A DNA stretch of 64,000 bases from Thermoplasmata archaeon (lineage in GTDB: Archaea; Thermoplasmatota; Thermoplasmata; Thermoplasmatales; Thermoplasmataceae). The position numbers and the translations under genes are program-made. This document shows positions 38,282 to 48,686 of the stretch, piece after piece (within the stretch, counting starts at the first letter, position 1; every line of letters begins with the position of its first letter). The stretch spans positions 1 through 64,000 of the forward strand of contig JAJZZM010000013.1 in NCBI GenBank assembly GCA_021797555.1, written 5' to 3'. Below the pieces are notes generated by a model that worked only from the letters and a program-made list of their open reading frames with translations, did not search any database and was not told where the DNA came from.

Positions 38282-40225
38282 ATGGATAAGGAAATGGATA
38301 ATTATGATTCATCACAGATTCAAATTCTGGAAGGCTTAAAGGCTGTAAGAAAGGTTCCAGGAATGTATATAGGTTCTACAGGCCCTGATGGTTTACACCA
38401 CATGGTTTATGAAGTTGTGGATAACTGTATCGATGAATCAATGGCAGGCTATGGCTCAAATATAAATGTAATTATCTATAAGGACGGTTCAATATCTGTA
38501 GAGGATGATGGCAGGGGCATACCTGTGGATATACATCCTAAATATAACCGCCCAGGACTGGAAATAGTAATGACGGAGTTGCATAGCGGCGCAAAATTCG
38601 ACAAAACAGTGTATAAGGTAACCGGTGGCCTGCACGGTGTTGGTGTGCATGTTGTAAATGCACTTTCTGAATACTTAATAGCTCTTGTAAAAAAGAACGG
38701 TAAGATATATTACGAGAAGTTTGAGAGGGGAATCCCAGTATCCGGATTAAAAGAATTAAACTATGACGAAGTAAAGAACGATGAAAATATAAACAATATA
38801 AAAATAAAATATAAAAATACCGGAACAATTATAAAATTTTATCCGGATAAGCAAATATTTGATACTATTGATTTTTCATACCAGGTTTTAACACAGAGAT
38901 TTATGGACCTTGCATTTTTAAATCCTAACACAACCATAGAATTTACAGATGAAAGGTCAAAAAACTACGAAAAATTCCACTTTGAGGGTGGTTTAATAGA
39001 ATATGTAAAATTCTTAAATGAGGGAAAAGAAATCATAAATAAGGACCCTGTATACTGTAAAGAAGAATACAAGGATTACGTGGTTGAATTTGCAATGCAG
39101 TATAATAATGATATAAGTGAAACAGATGAAAGTTTTGTAAATAATATTAAAACACCGGAGGGCGGTACACATTTAACCGGTTTCCATTCAGGAATATCAA
39201 GGGCTATAATAGATTATGCAAAAAATAAAAATCTTATCAAGGGTGTTACCGCAATAACCGGTGATGATACAAGGGAAGGATTGACATCTGTATTGCATGT
39301 AAAAATGTTCAATCCACAGTTTGAGGGTCAGACAAAGGAAAAGTTGGGCAATTCCGGAGCCAAAAGCGTAGTTTCATCAATCACTGAAAAGTTTTTAAAG
39401 GATTATTTTGAATCATATCCGCCAGTAGCAGAAGCAATTATAAAAAGGGTTCTGGCAGCAGCTGCAGCCAGAGAGGCTTCAAGAAAAGCCAAGGATCTGG
39501 TAAGGAGAAAAACTGCACTTGAAAGCGGTACATTACCCGGAAAGCTTGCAGACTGTTCATCAAATGATAATGAGAGAACAGAGGTATACATAGTCGAGGG
39601 CGACTCTGCAGGCGGTTCAGCAAAACAGGCAAGGAATAGGGAATTCCAGGCAATACTGCCATTAAGGGGCAAAATATTAAACGTTGAAAAATCAAATGAC
39701 AATAAAGTATTAGAAAATGAAGAAATTAAAAATTTAATAACTGCAATAGGAACAAGTGTTAAGGATAAATTTGATATTAAAAATTTGAGGTATAACAAAA
39801 TAATAATAATGACAGATGCAGATGTAGATGGAGCCCACATAAGAACATTATTATTAACATTCTTTTATAGGTATATGAATGAATTAATAGATGGCGGCCA
39901 TGTGTATTTTGCACAGCCTCCATTATACAGAATTCAGAAAGGAACGGATATACATTACGTATTTCTTGAGGATGAAAAGGATGATCTGGTAAAAAAATTA
40001 GGGAATAATGTAATAATACAGAGATTTAAAGGTTTGGGCGAAATGAACCCGGAACAGCTATGGGAAACCACAATGAATCCAGAATCAAGGAAATTAGTCC
40101 AGGTAAGCATAGAGGATGCATTATATGCGGATCAGTTATTTAACCTATTGATGGGGGACAAAGTAGAACCCAGAAGGAAATTTATTGAGGACAATGCAAA
40201 ATTCGTTCAGAATTTAGATATATAA
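38282..40225 (+). CDS. gyrB: DNA gyrase subunit B
   Basis: A 647-residue ATPase subunit of DNA gyrase. GHKL motifs: EVVDNCIDE, DDGRGIPVD and GGLHGVGVHVVNALS bind ATP; the TOPRIM domain shows VEGDSAGGSAKQ and TDADVDGAHI with the metal acids; FKGLGEMNPEQLWETTM is the C-terminal signature. The short form without the E. coli insert is usual. Gyrase in archaea was acquired from bacteria and introduces negative supercoils. The gene is 11 bases before gyrA, in one operon. Confidence 0.96.
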   Translation: MDKEMDNYDSSQIQILEGLKAVRKVPGMYIGSTGPDGLHHMVYEVVDNCIDESMAGYGSNINVIIYKDGSISVEDDGRGIPVDIHPKYNRPGLEIVMTELHSGAKFDKTVYKVTGGLHGVGVHVVNALSEYLIALVKKNGKIYYEKFERGIPVSGLKELNYDEVKNDENINNIKIKYKNTGTIIKFYPDKQIFDTIDFSYQVLTQRFMDLAFLNPNTTIEFTDERSKNYEKFHFEGGLIEYVKFLNEGKEIINKDPVYCKEEYKDYVVEFAMQYNNDISETDESFVNNIKTPEGGTHLTGFHSGISRAIIDYAKNKNLIKGVTAITGDDTREGLTSVLHVKMFNPQFEGQTKEKLGNSGAKSVVSSITEKFLKDYFESYPPVAEAIIKRVLAAAAAREASRKAKDLVRRKTALESGTLPGKLADCSSNDNERTEVYIVEGDSAGGSAKQARNREFQAILPLRGKILNVEKSNDNKVLENEEIKNLITAIGTSVKDKFDIKNLRYNKIIIMTDADVDGAHIRTLLLTFFYRYMNELIDGGHVYFAQPPLYRIQKGTDIHYVFLEDEKDDLVKKLGNNVIIQRFKGLGEMNPEQLWETTMNPESRKLVQVSIEDALYADQLFNLLMGDKVEPRRKFIEDNAKFVQNLDI

Positions 40226-40236
40226 GGTGAATAAAA

Positions 40237-42612
40237 ATGTTAATGAGACCTATAGAGGAAGAAATTAAAACTTCATATTTAGACTATGCAATGAGTGTAA
40301 TTGTAAGCAGGGCAATACCTGATTTCCGTGATGGCTTAAAGCCTGTTCAGAGAAGGATTATATATTCAATGTATGAGCTTGGCGTTACACATGATAAGCC
40401 ATATAAAAAATCGGCGCGTATTATTGGAGAAACCATGGGTAAATACCACCCACACGGTGATTCATCAATATATGATGCACTGGCAAGGATGGCCCAGGAT
40501 TTTTCACTGAGATATACATTAATTGATGGACAGGGAAATTTCGGATCTATTGATGGTGATTCACCTGCAGCAATGAGGTATACAGAGGCAAGGCTGGATA
40601 GAATATCCGAGGATATGATTAAGGATATAGAAAAAAATACTGTGGATTTTATACCTAATTTTGATGGTTCATTAAATGAACCTGTTTACCTGCCATCAAA
40701 AATACCACAGCTATTAATTAATGGTACCTCTGGCATAGCAGTGGGCATGGCAACAAACATGGTGCCACATAACTTATCTGAGGTATCGGATGCAATGCTA
40801 TTCGCACTTGAAAACCCGGATTGCGATATAAATAGCCTATTAAAATTTATAAAAGGCCCAGATTTTCCAGGTGGTGGAATTATTTACAAAACTTCGGATT
40901 TAATGGATATTTACAGAACAGGCCATGGCAAGGTATTGTGCCAGGGAGAAATTATTGAGGATAAAAAGAGAATAATAATAAAAACACTGCCATATGGTGT
41001 TAATAAGGCATTATACATTCAGAATGTTGCGGAACAGGTAAAAAATGGCATAATAAACAATATATCCGATATACGTGATGAAAGTGATAGAAACGGAATT
41101 CGAATAGTAATTAAGGTAAAGAATGAGGACAGCATAGAATTAACAGTAAATCAGTTATATGAGCATACTGCACTGGAAACATCAATTAGTGTCAATAATT
41201 TGGTGCTTTTAAATAACGAGCCCAAGGTTATGAACCTATCTGAAATGGTAAATGGATTTTTAAATTTCAGAATGGACATAATCAAAAAAAGGTCTATATA
41301 TGAGGTAAATAAACTTTTAGACCGTGAACATATATTATTAGGCTTAAGCACAGCATTAAAAAATATAGATGTTGTAATAAAAATAATAAGGTCATCGGAA
41401 ACAACAGATATTGCAAGAAATTCCTTAATAAATAAATTAAGTTTATCAGAAAAGCAGGCAAATGCCATATTAGATATGAGATTACAGAGATTAACCGGTT
41501 TAGAAATTAAAAAAATAGAGGATGAATTAATAACCATTAAAGAGAATATAGAAAAATTAAATGAAATAATAAATAATGACAATGCAAGAAAAGAGGTATT
41601 AAAAAATGAAATAATAGAAATCAAAAAATTATATGGTGATGAAAGAAGAACTAAAGTTTTAAATAAGTCCATAGGTGAAAGGAATGATGAGGACTTAATA
41701 CCGAATGAAGAATCAATATTAATATTAAGTGAAAATGGTTTAATAAAACGGGTTTCATCAGAGGAGTACAATGTTCAGAAACGTGGCGGCAAAGGCATAA
41801 TAACAAATACACGGAAGGAGGATAATGTAAAAAGCATATTATCATGCATGTCACATGATGTGATATATTTCTTTACAAATACAGGGAGGGTACTAAAGGC
41901 AAAGGCATATACAATAGAAAAGAAATCAAGGACCTCCTTAGGAAGCATAGCAAGTACATTTTTAAAATTAAATGAAAATGAAAAAATAAAACAGATAATG
42001 AAGGCACTTGATAATACTGATAAAAATTATTTAATAATAACCACAAAGAACGGCTTTATTAAAAAAACACCTGCCAATGAATTATTATCAATGAGGGAGT
42101 CAGGATTAAAAATAATAAAACTGGATGAATATGATGAAGTTATTTCAGTAATGTCATCAAACAAGTCATCAAAAATATTCATTGCAGCATCAAATAAAAA
42201 GGCTGCAGTATTTTTAACCGATGAAGTTTCTTTGACTGGCAGGTCCTCCAGGGGGGTTAAATCGATGAGATTGAACAATGCAGAGGTTATAGCATCATTT
42301 TTGGTAGATGATAATGATACAATAATGAGCATTTCTGAAAATGGAATAGGCAAAAGGACATATATATCAGAATTTTCAATACACCACAGGGGTTCCTCGG
42401 GCAATCTAATTTTCAAAGAAAGTGATCGCACGGGGTCATTGGTTACAGCATTGCCCGTTAAGGACGGAGACGAAATACTAATTATAACAAAGAACAATAA
42501 AACAATAAGGCTAAATGCAGATGAAATTAGAATACTGTCAAGAGTTTCATCGGGTGTAAAGCTTATAAATCTTGATGATGATGACAGGGTTGTTGCAGCC
42601 TCAGTTTTATGA
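40237..42612 (+). CDS. gyrA: DNA gyrase subunit A
   Basis: A 791-residue breakage-reunion subunit. The active-site Tyr is Y115 in [15 protein letters not shown] is near residue 38-42, and the quinolone-site pair S76/D80 lies in [14 protein letters not shown] GyrA-box-like QKRGGKG at about residue 512 (usual form QRRGGKG) and a beta-pinwheel C-terminal domain mark true gyrase, not topoisomerase IV. An AGGTGA ribosome site precedes the start. Confidence 0.96.
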   Translation: MLMRPIEEEIKTSYLDYAMSVIVSRAIPDFRDGLKPVQRRIIYSMYELGVTHDKPYKKSARIIGETMGKYHPHGDSSIYDALARMAQDFSLRYTLIDGQGNFGSIDGDSPAAMRYTEARLDRISEDMIKDIEKNTVDFIPNFDGSLNEPVYLPSKIPQLLINGTSGIAVGMATNMVPHNLSEVSDAMLFALENPDCDINSLLKFIKGPDFPGGGIIYKTSDLMDIYRTGHGKVLCQGEIIEDKKRIIIKTLPYGVNKALYIQNVAEQVKNGIINNISDIRDESDRNGIRIVIKVKNEDSIELTVNQLYEHTALETSISVNNLVLLNNEPKVMNLSEMVNGFLNFRMDIIKKRSIYEVNKLLDREHILLGLSTALKNIDVVIKIIRSSETTDIARNSLINKLSLSEKQANAILDMRLQRLTGLEIKKIEDELITIKENIEKLNEIINNDNARKEVLKNEIIEIKKLYGDERRTKVLNKSIGERNDEDLIPNEESILILSENGLIKRVSSEEYNVQKRGGKGIITNTRKEDNVKSILSCMSHDVIYFFTNTGRVLKAKAYTIEKKSRTSLGSIASTFLKLNENEKIKQIMKALDNTDKNYLIITTKNGFIKKTPANELLSMRESGLKIIKLDEYDEVISVMSSNKSSKIFIAASNKKAAVFLTDEVSLTGRSSRGVKSMRLNNAEVIASFLVDDNDTIMSISENGIGKRTYISEFSIHHRGSSGNLIFKESDRTGSLVTALPVKDGDEILIITKNNKTIRLNADEIRILSRVSSGVKLINLDDDDRVVAASVL

Positions 42613-42695
42613 ATATTTTATATAAGAACATTTATTATATTTTTAATATTTAAATCAAAAACAAAATTTTATAAAATGATTATACATTAACAGCT

Positions 42696-43676
42696 ATGAA
42701 AATTTCTGTTATAGGTCTTGGTCATATTGGGAAAGCATTTCTTGGAATAATAAATGATAACCATGAATATTTTAGGAACAGGTATAATATTAATTTAAAT
42801 GTTATAAGTGTATCCGATTCAAAGCATACAGTATATAATAAGAATGGACTTGACTTAAATAAAGTTTTAATGTACAAGGAAAGAAATGAATTAAATGAAC
42901 TGGAAACAAAAATAAAGTTCGATGAAATATTTTCACTTGATTCAGATGCAATAATTGATATGTCACCGGCAACAAAGGATGGCCTATATGGAAAAAATAT
43001 TTATTTGAGGGCATTTGAGAACAATAAGAATGTCGTAACCTCAAATAAGGCCCCATTAGCATTGCACTGGAAAGAAATAATGGAATCTGCATCAAAAAAC
43101 AGGAAAAAAATATTATATGAATCCTGTGTTGGTGGCGGTGTGCCTTTATTTAATTTAAATAATTACTCATTAAGGTCATCAAAACTGCTCGAATTCAAGG
43201 GACAGGTAAGTTCAACAATAAATTTTGTTTTAAACCAGTTATTAAGCAATATTGATTTTAAAGAGGCGGTAAAAACCGCACAGAATATGGGAATAGCAGA
43301 AACGGATTATACTGATGATATCAATGGCCTTGATGGTGCGAGAAAAACTGTAATTATTGCCAATTCATTGTTAAATAAGGATTTTACATTGAAGGATATA
43401 TATTATGAGGGCATAGACAAAATTGACAATATTGAATATATGAGGGAATATGGCAGGATGTACAGAATATTATCATACATAAATAATAATTCAAAATTAA
43501 CTGTGGAATCAAAGTTATTTGAAATCAATAAAAGTGAACCGTTATCATGCATGGATGCTTTATCTATGGGATATCTGGAAAAGACAGACAATAACGATGA
43601 TGTTACCGTATTTGAAAAGCATGATGGCCCACTTGAAACCGCAGCACAGGTTGTTAACGATGTATTGCTGCTTTAA
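42696..43676 (+). CDS. hom: Homoserine dehydrogenase
   Basis: A 326-residue NAD(P)-dependent enzyme that reduces aspartate semialdehyde to homoserine in the threonine/methionine route. VIGLGHIGKAFL is the dinucleotide-binding turn, TSNKAPLALHW the catalytic-domain entry, and YESCVGGGVPLF followed by LEFKGQVSSTINFVLNQL the substrate region. DINGLDGARKTVIIA matches the family's DxxGxDAAxKxxIL. No ACT domain is present, so feedback control by threonine may be absent. Threonine synthase is at 0.4 kb. Confidence 0.93.
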   Translation: MKISVIGLGHIGKAFLGIINDNHEYFRNRYNINLNVISVSDSKHTVYNKNGLDLNKVLMYKERNELNELETKIKFDEIFSLDSDAIIDMSPATKDGLYGKNIYLRAFENNKNVVTSNKAPLALHWKEIMESASKNRKKILYESCVGGGVPLFNLNNYSLRSSKLLEFKGQVSSTINFVLNQLLSNIDFKEAVKTAQNMGIAETDYTDDINGLDGARKTVIIANSLLNKDFTLKDIYYEGIDKIDNIEYMREYGRMYRILSYINNNSKLTVESKLFEINKSEPLSCMDALSMGYLEKTDNNDDVTVFEKHDGPLETAAQVVNDVLLL

Positions 43677-43748
43677 ATTATAAATAAAATTATTTATTAT
43701 ATATGTTTTTTACTGTAATTGTTTTTCATAACATATAAAAATTAAATT

Positions 43749-44120
43749 TCATATTACTGCCTTAAAAATAAATAAATCTCCGGTAATTATAAAAAATATA
43801 TACCATATTATTAATTCCATTACTGCCAGGGCAAAGCTTCTTAATGTTCCTATATGGTATATCCCACTATATGTGTACAGCAATATAAGAAATGTTATTA
43901 AAAACGCCAACAGATTGCCGAAATTTGCAAGCGGTGCAAATATAAACAATATAAATAATGAAACAAAAGCTAAAATAAATATAGTTAAAACTGTAGATAA
44001 TACTGCATTGCCAAATGTTGAATTATTGTTATGGACAACAATTTTTGATGCAACATACATCGGTATCGATATAAGTATTACCATTATTATCACTGAAATT
44101 AAAGTCAGTATAAATCCCAT
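43749..44120 (-). CDS. Membrane protein, four helices, unknown function
   Basis: A 123-residue protein with four hydrophobic segments, first GFILTLISVIIMVILISIP, and only one polar loop (VVHNNNSTFGN). It lies alone between homoserine dehydrogenase (convergent) and the MFS transporter. No motif is recognised. The mirrored plus-strand frame is a shadow. The 210 bases upstream (44121-44330) show no gene. Confidence 0.6.
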   Translation of the reverse strand: MGFILTLISVIIMVILISIPMYVASKIVVHNNNSTFGNAVLSTVLTIFILAFVSLFILFIFAPLANFGNLLAFLITFLILLYTYSGIYHIGTLRSFALAVMELIIWYIFFIITGDLFIFKAVI

Positions 44121-44330
44121 AAAGCATCATATAAATTTTTATTATTAAATATTTCTATTATATTATTTATTGAATATTTAATAATAATTATTCACAGAAA
44201 CTGAGACACTGGGTTTACAATATAAAATCAAATAATATTCCTTAAATTGGTATAAACCATTTAAAATAAAAAGATATTGTAATCGCTATAAATTAAATAC
44301 AATGTTATGTTATTAATTTTTAAAAATAAT

Positions 44331-45518
44331 TTACGTGCTTTTATTTGCACTTATGTTTTTATTTGATGGGAAAAATATTCTATTTCCACCATAGATTTTG
44401 AACAGATATATAGCTGATATAATTACAGGTATTACCAGTACAAAGAATGAATCCTCATAGCCAATAAATCCTACTATATAACCGAACATTAAAGGTACAA
44501 TCATGAATAATATATTATTATATGCCATAAAATATGAATTTGCCGCACTTCTCTGTTCAAGTGTTGTACCCCTGGATATCATTATCGTTGATATTGGGAA
44601 TATTGATCCATGTGGTATACCTAAAAGCATCATCAATAATATAAATACAGTAAAGGTAGGTATGAATGGAAATAGCAATAATACAAGCCCTGTAATGCTA
44701 ATTGAAAAAATTAATGGTAATTTTATACTTTTAAATGGCCTCGCCGTCATTATTAGCCTTGTTACGAATGAAACTGAAAAGAAATATATATATGGTGAAT
44801 ACGCAACAGACCCGGATACATGGAATCTGCTTATTGCAAAGAGTGTTAAAAATATACTTAAAGCAGCGAATGGAATGTTATATGTTGTTATTGTCAATAT
44901 TGATGCCTTTAATCCATCGTTTTTTAATACACTTTTCCTTGTTTCATTTTTTGTTTCAGGGAATTTTATAAATAATGATGCAATAAAACCGGCAAAAACT
45001 ATAGGTATAAAGAATAAAAATACGTATCTATAGCCAACAATTGTAAGCAGGTAATCCTCTATAGATGGGCCTAATATAAGACTAAGGCTCAATCCCACAG
45101 AGTATATAGATATTAAGCGTTCTCTCTGTTTCTGATCTTTCAGCAATGATGATGATGTTATAAGGTTGGGCAGCATTACACCGTATGCAAGTCCAGCAAC
45201 AGCTGAAGATATCCATATTATTATGGCATCGGCAAGGAAATATGATAAAAGCACAAAAATTAGTGCAATATTAGCACCTATAAACAATTTTCTTCTTAAT
45301 TTATGGTTTAACCGTGGATTTATATAGAAAGTAACTATAAATGTAAATAGATATATTACTGTAGAAATTATACCTACAAAGAATTCAGAAAAATGCAGGT
45401 TAATTTTCGCCAGTAATGGCACTGTTGTAATTATCATATTATTCGTAGCCCTCATAGAGAAGGTCATTACAAGTATGGTTATTACCATGTAAATGTAATT
45501 AATACTATTATTTTTCAT
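44331..45518 (-). CDS. Major facilitator superfamily transporter
   Basis: A 395-residue permease with about twelve helices in two halves. The inter-helix 2-3 loop reads NPRLNHKLRRKLF, corresponding to the MFS GxxxDxxGRR/K loop in degenerate form, and AVAGLAYGVMLPN is a helix-4/5 motif. The start is at a Met after a ribosome-like GTGATC. Substrate is not evident; drug or metabolite export is typical for such single genes. Upstream is a divergent SDR-like gene. Confidence 0.85.
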   Translation of the reverse strand: MKNNSINYIYMVITILVMTFSMRATNNMIITTVPLLAKINLHFSEFFVGIISTVIYLFTFIVTFYINPRLNHKLRRKLFIGANIALIFVLLSYFLADAIIIWISSAVAGLAYGVMLPNLITSSSLLKDQKQRERLISIYSVGLSLSLILGPSIEDYLLTIVGYRYVFLFFIPIVFAGFIASLFIKFPETKNETRKSVLKNDGLKASILTITTYNIPFAALSIFLTLFAISRFHVSGSVAYSPYIYFFSVSFVTRLIMTARPFKSIKLPLIFSISITGLVLLLFPFIPTFTVFILLMMLLGIPHGSIFPISTIMISRGTTLEQRSAANSYFMAYNNILFMIVPLMFGYIVGFIGYEDSFFVLVIPVIISAIYLFKIYGGNRIFFPSNKNISANKST

Positions 45519-45643
45519 TTGATCACTTACAGATAAGTTAATTACTATATTTTATTTAAACCCTTACACAATAACTATTTATAAATAAATTATTAATTTA
45601 TAAATTATATTTATACTTATATCTGTGTAATGCATTTACTTAC

Positions 45644-46432
45644 GTGGAAAAAATATTAATTCTTGACGGTGATGAAAGTTTCGGCTTTAGATTTGCAAAG
45701 GATTATATGAATAAATATAATGTAAAAATATTATATCCGAGATTAAATTTTGTTAATTTTATTGATGAAATATTGTCATTGAATGATGAATATGATTTTA
45801 TTATAAATAATTTTGAAATAGGTTTTTATAACAAGAATTCTGAATTGTTGCCATTAAACTCAAAGGTTCAGGAAGTAATAAATGATAAATTTAAAAATGG
45901 GAAAAAAATATTTATGTCAAGTCAGTTCGTTTATAAATCAGGTGAAGGCAAAAAGGATGAATTATATAAAATTGAACCGGAAACAGTTTATGGAAAAACA
46001 AAGTATGATGCTGAAAAAACATTAATAAAAAATAATAATTACCTAATAATTCGTAGAGGATTAACATATGGAAAATGCACATATAACATTTATACAGATA
46101 TATTAACAGCTATAAGGTCTGGAATACCATTAAAATTGAATAATAATGTAATAATAAATCCACTGTTAAATGAAGACCTATCATTTTTAACGGAAAAAAT
46201 AATGAATACTTTCAATAACGAAATATTTAATATATGTTCCGATGAATACATGACATTATATAACTTTGGAGATAAAATATATGGATTTATAAAAAACGAA
46301 AATTCAAATTTTATAAAAACTTTTTATGAAAATAATCTTAATTATAATATGGACAACTCAAAAATAAAAAAAATTTTAAATTTTAAATTTTCAGGTTTAT
46401 CTGATATTAATTTTCTTACATTTTATAGATAA
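45644..46432 (+). CDS. SDR/NAD-dependent epimerase-reductase-like protein (RmlD-like)
   Basis: A 262-residue extended short-chain dehydrogenase relative. The catalytic YxxxK is Y116 GKT K120 in TVYGKTKYDAEK, and SSQFVYKSG carries the Ser upstream as in RmlD-like reductases. The N-terminal nucleotide loop is weak: ILILDGDESFGFRF has no GxxGxxG, so cofactor binding is uncertain. The start is a GTG at 45644 preceded by an AT-rich TATA-like run. A role in sugar nucleotide change is possible. Confidence 0.68.
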   Translation: MEKILILDGDESFGFRFAKDYMNKYNVKILYPRLNFVNFIDEILSLNDEYDFIINNFEIGFYNKNSELLPLNSKVQEVINDKFKNGKKIFMSSQFVYKSGEGKKDELYKIEPETVYGKTKYDAEKTLIKNNNYLIIRRGLTYGKCTYNIYTDILTAIRSGIPLKLNNNVIINPLLNEDLSFLTEKIMNTFNNEIFNICSDEYMTLYNFGDKIYGFIKNENSNFIKTFYENNLNYNMDNSKIKKILNFKFSGLSDINFLTFYR

Positions 46433-46519
46433 ACCACCAATAATTACATACAAATTTAATATTATTAAATAAAAAAATTATTTAGATAAATATTTTAAAT
46501 TATTAGTTATACATGTAAT

Positions 46520-47062
46520 ATGAATATAATATCTACAATAGGAAAAATGCATGAGGATATAATAGGATATGACTATAAAATTTTTGCAGAATATGTAAAA
46601 AGTTTTGGTATAAATAATATTTTTATAACATATGTATCAGAAAATGAATATAAAAAAAACATGGGCAATTATAAAGAAATTATAACACTGGAAAAAGACT
46701 TCAATATTAATTTTAATGGCATAGATTGTAATTATTATAATGAAATAAAAGCTAAATATGAAATAAAACCCTTAAATGCGGAAAACATTACCAAAAAAAA
46801 TATATTAGATATTATAGATACAGTAATAGATTCATATCTAAAAGGTTACTGGAAAGACCCGGAAACAGTTAATTCAGATGTTACAGATAGTGTTTTTAAG
46901 GCCAAGCATAAGTTTTTATTATCATTAAATCCTGATTATGAGGAAAAATACTGGATACCCTTGCACAATGAAATATATAAAAATATTCTAAGTATAAAAT
47001 ACAATACAATAATAATATCGGATATAGGAAGCTCTTTTTTTTATAAGGATAAAATAAAGTAA
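46520..47062 (+). CDS. Unknown protein, 180 residues
   Basis: A soluble protein with alternating beta strand and helix (FGINNIFITYVSENEYKKN; YNTIIISDIGSSFFY), rich in Asn, Ile and Lys. No catalytic motif is recognised. It follows the SDR gene by 87 bases and may be co-transcribed. Its stop directly abuts the convergent RHH-like gene. An ATG at 46520 has no clear ribosome site. Confidence 0.58.
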   Translation: MNIISTIGKMHEDIIGYDYKIFAEYVKSFGINNIFITYVSENEYKKNMGNYKEIITLEKDFNINFNGIDCNYYNEIKAKYEIKPLNAENITKKNILDIIDTVIDSYLKGYWKDPETVNSDVTDSVFKAKHKFLLSLNPDYEEKYWIPLHNEIYKNILSIKYNTIIISDIGSSFFYKDKIK

Positions 47063-47554
47063 TTATTCTATTGTTATTCTATCAACAAAATTGCTTTTTA
47101 AAATGACTTTTGCCTTGCTTAATGTTTTCGGTATTATTATATTCTTTACCATCACAATTGAATTCACATATTTATCAAATGTATCATTATCTATATCTTT
47201 TAATGTAAGCACATCAATGTTTTTGAAAATGATTTTTCTATTAATTTCCTTTAAATCAGCACCTGTTATTTCAAGTTCTTTTATGTTTTCTATAAATCTT
47301 GATGAACCCTCTTTTATTCCATTTAAAAAACCCTGTGATATATTTCTAGCATTATTTACAGATCCTACAAATGATTTGTAAGCTTCATCTGTTACCTGAC
47401 CTATTGTTTTGCCTGTTTCATTTGAAATTTTCTGTATCCTGTTATATAAATCGGCACTTACACCTTTTATGGATATCGTCTTTCTAACTATCTTTTCATT
47501 ATTTTCGTTATCATTCTCATTGTTATTCTCATTTTCATTATTTTCGTTTGCCAT
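47063..47554 (-). CDS. RHH-like protein with Asn/Glu-rich N-terminus
   Basis: A 163-residue protein. Residues 1-20 are almost only Asn and Glu (low complexity). Residues 22-70 look like a ribbon-helix-helix DNA-binding domain: strand KTISIKGVS, then LYNRIQKISNETGKTIGQVT. The C-terminal two-thirds has repeated beta and helix segments (ITGADLKEINRK, LTLKDIDNDTFDKYV) like pentapeptide or polymorphic-repeat proteins, and is not recognised. Probable transcription factor or DNA-associated scaffold. Confidence 0.6.
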   Translation of the reverse strand: MANENNENENNNENDNENNEKIVRKTISIKGVSADLYNRIQKISNETGKTIGQVTDEAYKSFVGSVNNARNISQGFLNGIKEGSSRFIENIKELEITGADLKEINRKIIFKNIDVLTLKDIDNDTFDKYVNSIVMVKNIIIPKTLSKAKVILKSNFVDRITIE

Positions 47555-47623
47555 AATATCTATATAGATTATAGGTATATAAGATTATTGGTTTACTATA
47601 TTACTAGATTACCATATTTTTAA

Positions 47624-47911
47624 TTATAATCTGTCTATAATATCCATTATATTATCTCCCGGTTTTATTCCAAGATTTTTTGCATTGTCTGTACAGACAT
47701 TTACCTTTGAATTTAATACATCATCTATATCATTGACACCGCTAACCCTGACAGCAACATCGCCTAAAGAATTAGCAGCATCTATGTTTAAATAACCACA
47801 CATTATATATCCATTATCCCCCTTTAAAATAACCAACGGTGCCTTTTTTCCAAGCTTTTCATTTATATATATAAATTTTTTACCTTTTATATTTACTTCC
47901 TGATTTATCAT
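47624..47911 (-). CDS. DUF1805 family protein
   Basis: A 95-residue small alpha/beta protein. GYIMCGYLNIDAANSLGDVA then VRVSGVNDIDDVLNSKV match the DUF1805 (YunC-like) pattern GYxMCGYLNxxxAxxxGDxAxxVxGV. These are found in archaea and firmicutes; the biochemical role is not settled. TATA-like AT stretches lie upstream. It shares direction with the RHH-like gene (69 bases downstream of its stop). Confidence 0.85.
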   Translation of the reverse strand: MINQEVNIKGKKFIYINEKLGKKAPLVILKGDNGYIMCGYLNIDAANSLGDVAVRVSGVNDIDDVLNSKVNVCTDNAKNLGIKPGDNIMDIIDRL

Positions 47912-48032
47912 ACGTATATATATAAATATTATATAATAACTTTTTATCTGTACTATTCCGTAAATATTTTCTATATATACCCGGTAAAAATATAATCAAA
48001 GAATATAAACCCAGAATGAAGTTAAGTCAATA

Positions 48033-48480
48033 ATGGGTGAAATGACTATAGCAAATGAAATATTAAAAAAAATTATATGAGGAGAAAAAGTGAATTAAGT
48101 GTATGAGATGTATAATAATGTAATAAAAATAAATAATGCATGTTATTATTCTAAAATTAATGGAATAACATATTATTACATGGATAATGAGGGATAATAA
48201 TTTAATATCCATTGATAATCATAAAAATAAAATGGAATTGAAATTATTAAGAGCGGATAAACCAGAGATGTTAATAGAAACAAATACAACTTATATACCT
48301 GCTAATAATGAAATGACACATTTAATGTGCATAAAGGATGTATTTTTTAAATAATTGTATGGCTATTCACATATTTATCAAATTAATCATAATGCTTTAT
48401 GCACTGCTAGTGATGCGTAAATAAATGGTACAGATCATGTGCCATTCTCAAATTTTTCCTGCACCACCAGCATAATTAAT
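48033..48480 (+). pseudogene. Decayed rve-type transposase, N-terminal and core part
   Basis: MGEMTIANEILKKII with stop (48033-48080) looks like the transposase N-terminal helix region. In another frame, EMLIETNTTYIPANNEMTHL and MCIKDVFFK, stop, LYGYSHIYQINHNALCTASD (about 48265-48417) match the start of an rve integrase core: usual form TDxTYIP..GMxYLxxIxDxFS. The first catalytic Asp is replaced by Asn (ETNTTYI). Several stops and shifts show decay. It lies in a 775-base stretch between DUF1805 and the GC-richer pseudogene. Confidence 0.55.
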
Positions 48481-48686
48481 ACCCTCAGTTATTGAGCCCG
48501 CACTCAAGGATAGGTATAAGAAGGAACCAGAAAAGAATTATCATCTTTGGAACTGGATTTACTGCCCATCACATTCTATGAGTCCAAGGCATGAGAAATG
48601 TGAAATGGGGAAGGATTGGTTATAAAAAGAATTCTCATGGGGATGTATAGGGAACGCCTTTAATAAGGCGATATCATAAATGAAGC

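Noticed and set aside
41151-41771. 206-codon minus-strand open frame
   Set aside because: It is antisense within gyrA, which is well conserved there; no motifs and no ribosome site.
48520-48640. Coding-like run KDRYKKEPEKNYHLWNWIYC before the methyltransferase relic
   Set aside because: A short open stretch with a stop at either side; perhaps another relic but too short to name.
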